Shown: positions 60,083-64,000 of the stretch, piece after piece
Numbering within the stretch: the stretch's first letter is position 1
Layout: every line of letters begins with the position of its first letter
From: Paraglaciecola arctica
Lineage (GTDB): Bacteria > Pseudomonadota > Gammaproteobacteria > Enterobacterales > Alteromonadaceae
DNA: 64,000 nt
Reading direction: 5' to 3'
Assembly: GCF_018861065.1 (NCBI RefSeq)
Contig: NZ_JAHKQO010000045.1
Coordinates: 186,001 to 250,000 of the forward strand
Translations under genes and position numbers: made by a program
The notes under the pieces: generated by a model
What the model saw: only the letters and a program-made list of their open reading frames with translations
The model's database searches: none
What the model was told of the DNA's origin: nothing

Positions 60083-62980
60083 TTATTGTCTACTTTGTTG
60101 ATGGAAGCTATCGATATCTTCGACTTTAATGGCCCCCTTGGGTTCAATAAAATCTTTATCGGCAAATTTAGTACCTCGCATTTGAATTAAGATACGACCA
60201 AAGTCTTTACCACCTAGTATTCGTTGATACAGATTTTGCACATCCATTAAAGTTACTTTTTCTATTGCACCGATGAGCTTTTCTTGGCTATCAAAACTCC
60301 AACGTTCATCACGCCAATCCCCTGTGAATTCGCCCATTTCTTCAGACAAGTTTTTGGCTGGCTGATTCAGCGTAATTAGGATGCTATTTTTGGTTGTCGC
60401 AAACTCTTCTGGAGTTACAGCAGCTAGCTGCTGAGTAAACTGTTGTAGGAATAAAGTGATTCGCTCATGCACTTCTGCTAAACCTTTAGCTGGAGACTGA
60501 ATGTAGTAGGCCACTAACATCTGATCTCTAAAGGTTTGACCAAAAAAACCTACTGCGTATGCCAGTTGTTCCTCTGTTCTTATTTGCTTAAATAAAGCGG
60601 GTCGAATAATTTGTGATAACACTCTAGCTGCAGCCAGATCCGCATCATTTCGGGGAGCCAAGTGGGCATCAATCAAACCTATATCGGTCATTGCTACGTC
60701 TTCTTGCCAGTTATAGATTGTTCCGGGAGCGACTTCCAATAAAGGAGTTTGATACACATCGGCTATTTCTCGACCTTCAGGAAGATGCTTCAAAACCAAG
60801 TTAGAGAATGCTAGTACTTGCTGCTCAGAATAATTTCCAAAAGCAAAGACTCTCAAGTTTGCTTGCTTAAGTAGTTGGTCTCTGAATAACTTAATATCAG
60901 CGGGTACGATTGAATCGACTTCAGCGAGCAATGCTTCATCACTAAATGCATCTAACTTCGATACTCGGCTAAATTTAGGAAATAACTGATTAAGAAGAAT
61001 CTGCCGTTTACTGCTTTCAATATCTGACTTAAAACTCGCTTTTAGGTTAGCTAATTCACTCTCGCTAATATCTAAGTTTAATATTTCATTAAATGCTCGC
61101 GTTATAAGTAGGCCTTGTTTATCCGTAAAACCACTGGTGGTTATCGACAAGCCGTTCGATAAGCTGGTGTTTAATCCCATACCTGCAGCCCCCGCTTCGG
61201 ATTGCAGTTCTGTTAGTTTTTGCCCTAATCCTCTGCCTAATAAACTAGCTAAAACATGATTCTTCGCCGTTGTTTTGGTTAATCCCGTATTTAGGTCAAG
61301 GGTCATCCTCCCCTTTGGCTGTTGAAATAAAGCTGAATGACCTAAGTGAACAGAGTGACCTTTTTCTGCCACAAGTTGCTGAGGCTTATCAGTATATTTA
61401 GCATCCACTAAATCAAAACTTTCGGGCATTAGACTGTTAGCTCGTGGCAGCGTTAGCGCAAATTGTTGAGACAGTTTTTGCCACTTTTGCTCTAGTTCAG
61501 AATTGATATCATGCACACTGAATTTACCAGCAAAGTACTCCATTTCTCGCTCGCCTTGCTGCTGCTTATCTATATAGAAGATTCGCGCATTGTCTAAAGT
61601 GAGCTGATCGAGTACGTCTTGGATAACTACTGGATTAAAACGCTGGTACTCATAAGCACTGCTCAATACATACTCCGCCGGAATGTGTTGCAGATTGGCG
61701 GCAATTTTCATGGCGTAACTGTAGTCATTGGTTTTTTCTTTGAAACGAAAACTATTACTAAGTGACTGTTTGATTTCTTTGAAGTAGCGAGGGTTTACGC
61801 CATCTTGTCGTAACAATGCTAAGTATTTAACAACGGCGCCCATTACCTTGTCGCGATTTTGTACGCCGGTTTCAGTTAAATCGATGTACAAAGTAAAACT
61901 ACCAGCATTACCATATTCGTTGGCATCAAAATTTGAATATACTGCTTCACTTAACCCTGCATCCCTTAAAACTGATGCTAAAGTGCCGGGCATTTCATTG
62001 GCAAGCAAATAATTCACATAGCCATTGGGTTTAACCGCAAATTGCTGAGCATTGTTTTTAATTACAAAATTTATACGTAACTGTTTCATGTCAGTTTGCG
62101 GAATGTAATGCACAACTTTCTTTAAATGTTCAGGTTTAGCTACCGAAACTGTCATTTGAGGTCTAGGAGTGTTTTTATTTGGGATCTTGCTAAAATGTGC
62201 TTGAGCCAATTTTTTCATTTCTTCGATTGGCAAATGACTGACCATTGCTGCTTTCATTAGGTTGGCAGAATAATATTTGTTGTACATAGCAACTAAGGCA
62301 GTTTGTAATTTGTTGTTTTCTTTATCAACTAGGGAGTCTAAATTGCCCCAATTAAACTGCGAAATGGGGTGTTCGGGATTTAAAGTAGTGCCATTAAGTT
62401 GTTGTAAAATCACCCAATCGTTAGGGCTTTTCATGGTCCACTCGGAATGCACAGCGTTTCGCTCTTTATCCGCATAACTTTCGTCTAAAATGGCTTCATA
62501 GAAAAAGCCGCTAAAACGCGATAACGCTTCATCATAAGCGTCGTTATTTACTGCCACCATATAATTGGTATGATCAAGCTCTGTATAGGCGTTTTGACTA
62601 CCGCCATTACGACTTATAAATTCACTATAATCGCCCACTGTAGGGTAACTTTTGGTGCCTAAGAACAACATATGCTCTAAATAATGTGCTAAGCCACCAA
62701 ACTCTTTAGGTTCTTGTAATGACCCTACAGCCACACTTAACGCGGCCGCTGACTTTTCAATACTAGGATCTGATACCAACATCACCTCAAGTTGGTTATC
62801 CAATACAATTGCGGCATATTCTCGATTATCGATGGGACTTTTTACAATTTCACTTTGTGGGTCAGGTTGTGCCGACATGACCAAAGACTTAGCAGTGTCA
62901 GTTGAACCACAAGCATTCAATAATATACTTGCGCTGATCCAAAAAGCCCATGCAAACTGGCGTCGGGTCGTTGAAGTCAT
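60083..62980 (-). CDS. M16 family (pitrilysin/insulinase-like) metalloprotease lipoprotein
   Basis: This protein has about 965 residues. It starts with a signal sequence and a lipobox-like LLNAC, then the zinc motif HYLEH (His99 and His103). Four pitrilysin-type domains follow, the first two active-like and the last two degenerate, as in protease III and insulysin. An upstream in-frame ATG (63022) has no ribosome site, while the ATG at 62980 has AGGAA 5 nt before it. It probably degrades peptides in the periplasm or at the outer membrane. Confidence 0.9.
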   Translation of the reverse strand: MTSTTRRQFAWAFWISASILLNACGSTDTAKSLVMSAQPDPQSEIVKSPIDNREYAAIVLDNQLEVMLVSDPSIEKSAAALSVAVGSLQEPKEFGGLAHYLEHMLFLGTKSYPTVGDYSEFISRNGGSQNAYTELDHTNYMVAVNNDAYDEALSRFSGFFYEAILDESYADKERNAVHSEWTMKSPNDWVILQQLNGTTLNPEHPISQFNWGNLDSLVDKENNKLQTALVAMYNKYYSANLMKAAMVSHLPIEEMKKLAQAHFSKIPNKNTPRPQMTVSVAKPEHLKKVVHYIPQTDMKQLRINFVIKNNAQQFAVKPNGYVNYLLANEMPGTLASVLRDAGLSEAVYSNFDANEYGNAGSFTLYIDLTETGVQNRDKVMGAVVKYLALLRQDGVNPRYFKEIKQSLSNSFRFKEKTNDYSYAMKIAANLQHIPAEYVLSSAYEYQRFNPVVIQDVLDQLTLDNARIFYIDKQQQGEREMEYFAGKFSVHDINSELEQKWQKLSQQFALTLPRANSLMPESFDLVDAKYTDKPQQLVAEKGHSVHLGHSALFQQPKGRMTLDLNTGLTKTTAKNHVLASLLGRGLGQKLTELQSEAGAAGMGLNTSLSNGLSITTSGFTDKQGLLITRAFNEILNLDISESELANLKASFKSDIESSKRQILLNQLFPKFSRVSKLDAFSDEALLAEVDSIVPADIKLFRDQLLKQANLRVFAFGNYSEQQVLAFSNLVLKHLPEGREIADVYQTPLLEVAPGTIYNWQEDVAMTDIGLIDAHLAPRNDADLAAARVLSQIIRPALFKQIRTEEQLAYAVGFFGQTFRDQMLVAYYIQSPAKGLAEVHERITLFLQQFTQQLAAVTPEEFATTKNSILITLNQPAKNLSEEMGEFTGDWRDERWSFDSQEKLIGAIEKVTLMDVQNLYQRILGGKDFGRILIQMRGTKFADKDFIEPKGAIKVEDIDSFHQQSRQ

Positions 62981-63113
62981 AAAAATTCCTGATGTTATAA
63001 TTTTAAAAATCTGATGCATCAAAATATACCCTATTAATGACCACCAGTGGTGATAAAGACTGTTAGAAAGTGTGTTTTAAAAGGGAATATTATCGACCAC
63101 CCAATACAACAAA

Positions 63114-63158
63114 GCGCAGAACAAAAAACACCAATGATGTAGTGCTTTTGTTCTGCGC
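63114..63158 (-). terminator. Long hairpin after secF
   Basis: GCGCAGAACAAAA (63114-63126) and its exact complement (63146-63158) form a 13-bp stem with a loop of 19 nt, 50 bp after the secF stop. The A/T-rich inner end gives a T tract on the minus strand, but outside the stem the T run is short. Confidence 0.6.
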
Positions 63159-63207
63159 CTTAGCGCATATGGTTTTTGTGTGGTTAAATAGTTTGAACCA
63201 AAGTAAC

Positions 63208-64000
63208 CTAAATTACCGCGTCTTGGTCCGCCCCTTCTTTTTCAATTTCAGTAGGCATCAAATCTTCTTTACTGATACCTAACGTCAAAGCCACTAAGCT
63301 AGCCACATAAATTGAAGAATAGGTGCCTATTACTACCCCAAACAGCAAAGCTGTCGCAAAACCATGAATAGTTGCACCGCCAACAAAAAACAAAGCAAGC
63401 AAAACTAAAATAGTGGTCAAAGAGGTAATGATGGTTCGGTTAAGTGTCTGGGTCAGAGAAATATTAATAATCTCTTCTGAATCACCTTTACGTATTTTGC
63501 GGAAGTTTTCACGAATACGGTCACACACCACTATTGTATCGTTCAATGAATAACCAATCACTGCTAACACCGCTGCCAGTACAGTCAAATCAAATTCTAA
63601 CTGCAAGATTGAAAACAATCCCAAAGTGATGATTACATCATGAGTTAGGGCCGCTACCGAACCTAACGCAAAGCGCCATTCAAAACGCAGAGCGACATAG
63701 ATAAGGATACAAATTAACGCCACCAACATCGCCAATCCGCCTTGTTCAGTGAGTTCATCACCGACACTGGAGCTTACAAAAGAACTGCCGCGCATTTCTG
63801 CACTGCTGTCAGCCTCTTGCAATACTTTGATAGCCGCGTCTCCTAACTCAGAAGGTTTCACTCCTTCACGAGAAGCTAAGCGGATCAACACATCTTGGCT
63901 GCTACCAAAATTTTGAACTACGGCATCCTTAAAATCCGACGCTTCAAGTTGTTTGCGGATCTGTTCTAAATCAGCGGTATTTGCATACCCCACTTCAATT
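63208..64000 (-). CDS. secF: Protein translocase subunit SecF (5' end outside window)
   Basis: The visible 264 codons include the conserved stretch QNFGSSQDVLIRL near the start, several membrane helices, and the family's SLNDTIVVCDRIREN (about 155-169) and TSLTTILVLLALF. SecF with SecD uses the proton gradient to complete Sec-dependent export. The frame continues to the window edge as IEVGYANT, so the start is missing. secD would be expected just to the right. Confidence 0.95.
   Translation of the reverse strand, partial: IEVGYANTADLEQIRKQLEASDFKDAVVQNFGSSQDVLIRLASREGVKPSELGDAAIKVLQEADSSAEMRGSSFVSSSVGDELTEQGGLAMLVALICILIYVALRFEWRFALGSVAALTHDVIITLGLFSILQLEFDLTVLAAVLAVIGYSLNDTIVVCDRIRENFRKIRKGDSEEIINISLTQTLNRTIITSLTTILVLLALFFVGGATIHGFATALLFGVVIGTYSSIYVASLVALTLGISKEDLMPTEIEKEGADQDAVI

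Noticed and set aside
63041-63052. Short palindrome CCACCAGTGGTG upstream of the M16 protease gene
   Set aside because: Too short and without known operator match to claim a function.

Overview
The window reads as chromosomal DNA of a marine gammaproteobacterium of the order Alteromonadales, most likely an Alteromonadaceae relative of Alteromonas, Glaciecola or Paraglaciecola. This rests on low GC, on the protein sequences, and on gene orders typical of Gammaproteobacteria (tsf-pyrH-frr-uppS-cdsA-dxr-rseP-bamA-skp-lpxD-fabZ-lpxA-lpxB-rnhB-dnaE-accA-tilS; iscRSUA-hscBA-fdx next to cysE, trmJ and suhB; secF at the right edge). The genus is an inference. No rRNA, tRNA, CRISPR array, prophage or intact insertion sequence was seen.

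Positions 1-13.1 kb are accessory. They hold an ABC ATPase followed by a permease fused to an M1 metallopeptidase, a CaiB/BaiF CoA-transferase, a hotdog thioesterase, a PEP-CTERM surface protein and a two-PRC-barrel protein. Each of the last two is preceded by a good sigma-54-type -24/-12 element. A DinB-like protein, two small membrane proteins, a DUF6265-like secreted protein and a receiver-TPR response regulator complete the region.

Positions 13.1-33.8 kb are one long minus-strand housekeeping block: translation (rpsB, tsf, frr), UMP kinase, undecaprenyl and isoprenoid synthesis, phospholipid precursor synthesis, outer-membrane assembly (bamA, skp), site-2 protease rseP, lipid A synthesis (lpxD, fabZ, lpxA, lpxB), then rnhB, dnaE, accA and tilS. 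Tight spacing and 1-4 nt overlaps point to translational coupling. Intrinsic terminators follow rpsB, tsf and accA.

Positions 34.0-44.3 kb start with an accessory insert between rpsB and map, which usually stand back to back: a transporter, a peroxiredoxin-like protein, a hemerythrin-like protein and a large imperfect palindrome. Then come map and glnD, and a membrane-anchored winged-helix/beta-propeller regulator divergent from a secreted esterase, with 11-bp direct repeats between them.

Positions 44.3-50.7 kb hold the SOS protein YebG with a LexA box. Next is a probable redox unit: an OmpR-type response regulator, its histidine kinase, and a large lipoprotein joining two DUF1566 domains to a di-heme MauG/cytochrome c peroxidase module. 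11-bp direct repeats lie in front of the lipoprotein gene and a related motif lies in front of the regulator gene.

Positions 50.8-64 kb hold the complete isc iron-sulfur operon with tandem IscR boxes, then cysE, trmJ, suhB, a rhodanese, a small lipoprotein, an M16 (pitrilysin-like) lipoprotein protease and the 5'-truncated secF.
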